Assembly: GCA_002351365.1 (NCBI GenBank)
Contig: DEGE01000016.1
Location: forward strand, 20,239 to 33,228
Origin: Candidatus Saccharibacteria bacterium UBA2834
GTDB lineage: Bacteria; Patescibacteriota; Saccharimonadia; Saccharimonadales; Saccharimonadaceae
Length of the DNA: 12,990 nucleotides
Reading direction: 5' to 3'
Under the pieces are notes generated by a model. It saw only the letters and a program-made list of their open reading frames with translations, made no database searches and had not been told where the DNA came from. Made by a program: the position numbers and the translations under genes. Of the stretch, positions 12,497 to 12,990 are shown one piece after another (position 1 is the first letter of the stretch; every line of letters begins with the position of its first letter).

Positions 12497-12990
12497 ATGA
12501 AAATCACGATGACAGAGCGTCAAAAAGCGCATTTGAAGGAGTTGCCAGCTGAGCCGGGCGTGTATTTTCATAAAAATCGCGCAGGTGAAGTGATTTATGT
12601 TGGTAAGGCTGCGATATTAAAGAATCGCGTACGCCAGTATTTCCAGTCGCCGGAACGTAAGGATGCAAAAACAAGGGCTCTGGTAGCGGAAATTGACTAT
12701 ACGGATTGGATAGTAGTCGATACGGAAATGGATGCTTTGTTCTTGGAGTCTGAGATGATTAAGCGCTACATGCCGAAGTGGAATATCTTGTTGCGCGATG
12801 ATAAAACGGTAAGCTATGTGCGGATTGATATGAAGTCTGAGGTGCCTTATGTTTCGATGACGCGAAATCCAGATGATGATGGAGCGGAATATCTGGGACC
12901 ATATTATGGTAAAGTGGCGATTCAGCGGGCATTGAGAATCTTGCGCAAAATTTTTCCGTATTACGATAAGCCATATACTGGCAGAAAGAC
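12497..12990 (+). CDS. uvrC: Excinuclease ABC subunit C, 5' part
   Basis: The first 164 codons of UvrC, which makes both incisions around DNA lesions in UvrABC nucleotide excision repair; the gene runs off the window end. The N-terminal GIY-YIG nuclease domain is complete: PGVYF (20-24) with Y23, VIYVGKA (32-38) with Y34 and K37, NRVRQYF (43-49) with R44, and E84 in DALFLE (79-84). It is followed by the family's MPKWNILLRDDKTVSYV segment (94-110) and YLGPYYG (137-143). The ATG at 12497 has no ribosome binding site and lies 10 bases after TATAAT, so the transcript is almost leaderless; ATG at codon 5 is an alternative. The reading frame contains no in-frame TGA, which supports standard code use. 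Confidence 0.95.
   Translation, partial: MKITMTERQKAHLKELPAEPGVYFHKNRAGEVIYVGKAAILKNRVRQYFQSPERKDAKTRALVAEIDYTDWIVVDTEMDALFLESEMIKRYMPKWNILLRDDKTVSYVRIDMKSEVPYVSMTRNPDDDGAEYLGPYYGKVAIQRALRILRKIFPYYDKPYTGRK

Overview
The window reads as a compact, gene-dense chromosomal segment of a small-genome bacterium. The most likely source is a Patescibacteria/CPR member of the Saccharibacteria (TM7) type. This is an inference from style, not from a marker gene: a membrane-anchored sortase, many single-pass proteins with low-complexity cytoplasmic N-termini, very short leaders, and tight packing. The standard code fits, because long conserved genes (pgi, eno, the uvrC start) contain no in-frame TGA. No insertion sequence, phage gene or CRISPR array is visible.

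Layout. Positions 1-962 (+) hold the 3' end of an exonuclease III gene, overlapping by one base (TAATG) a diverged NAD(P)H-hydrate dehydratase-like gene. A bidirectional terminator follows. Positions 1012-2640 (-) hold a CDP-alcohol phosphatidyltransferase with an unusual membrane-embedded N-terminal extension and a small three-helix membrane protein. Upstream of the latter lies tRNA-Leu(CAA) (2687-2773, -), divergent from a sortase gene (2856-4016, +). A PEGA/propeller-like membrane-anchored protein (4109-5686, -) diverges from a glutamine-rich membrane protein (5834-7018, +) that is followed at 22 bases by pgi. Enolase (8383-9678, -) converges on pgi. A three-gene run on + (9843-12433) encodes a histone-tail-like single-pass protein, an acidic single-pass protein and a large acidic cysteine-containing protein. 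The 5' part of uvrC starts at 12497 and runs off the end.

Functional themes. There are core housekeeping genes: DNA repair (xth, uvrC), central glycolysis (pgi, eno), phospholipid synthesis and a tRNA. Interleaved with them is a cell-envelope set (sortase, PEGA protein, Q-rich protein and the 9843-12433 run). Four of these proteins (sortase, Q-rich, the 119-aa protein and the acidic 270-aa protein) share one topology: a long low-complexity cytoplasmic segment, a basic stretch and one membrane helix. In the first three an external part follows the helix. The PEGA protein has only a short basic cytoplasmic tail before its helix.

The most striking observation is at 11027-11059. The acidic 270-aa ORF ends in the only TGA stop of the window, just after its membrane helix. 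The reading frame continues in phase into the 460-aa ORF, which has no export signal of its own. A 9-bp stem spans the stop codon and the downstream GTG start, with a Shine-Dalgarno-like sequence in its loop. This is either a surface protein split by one nonsense change or a coupled/recoded junction.
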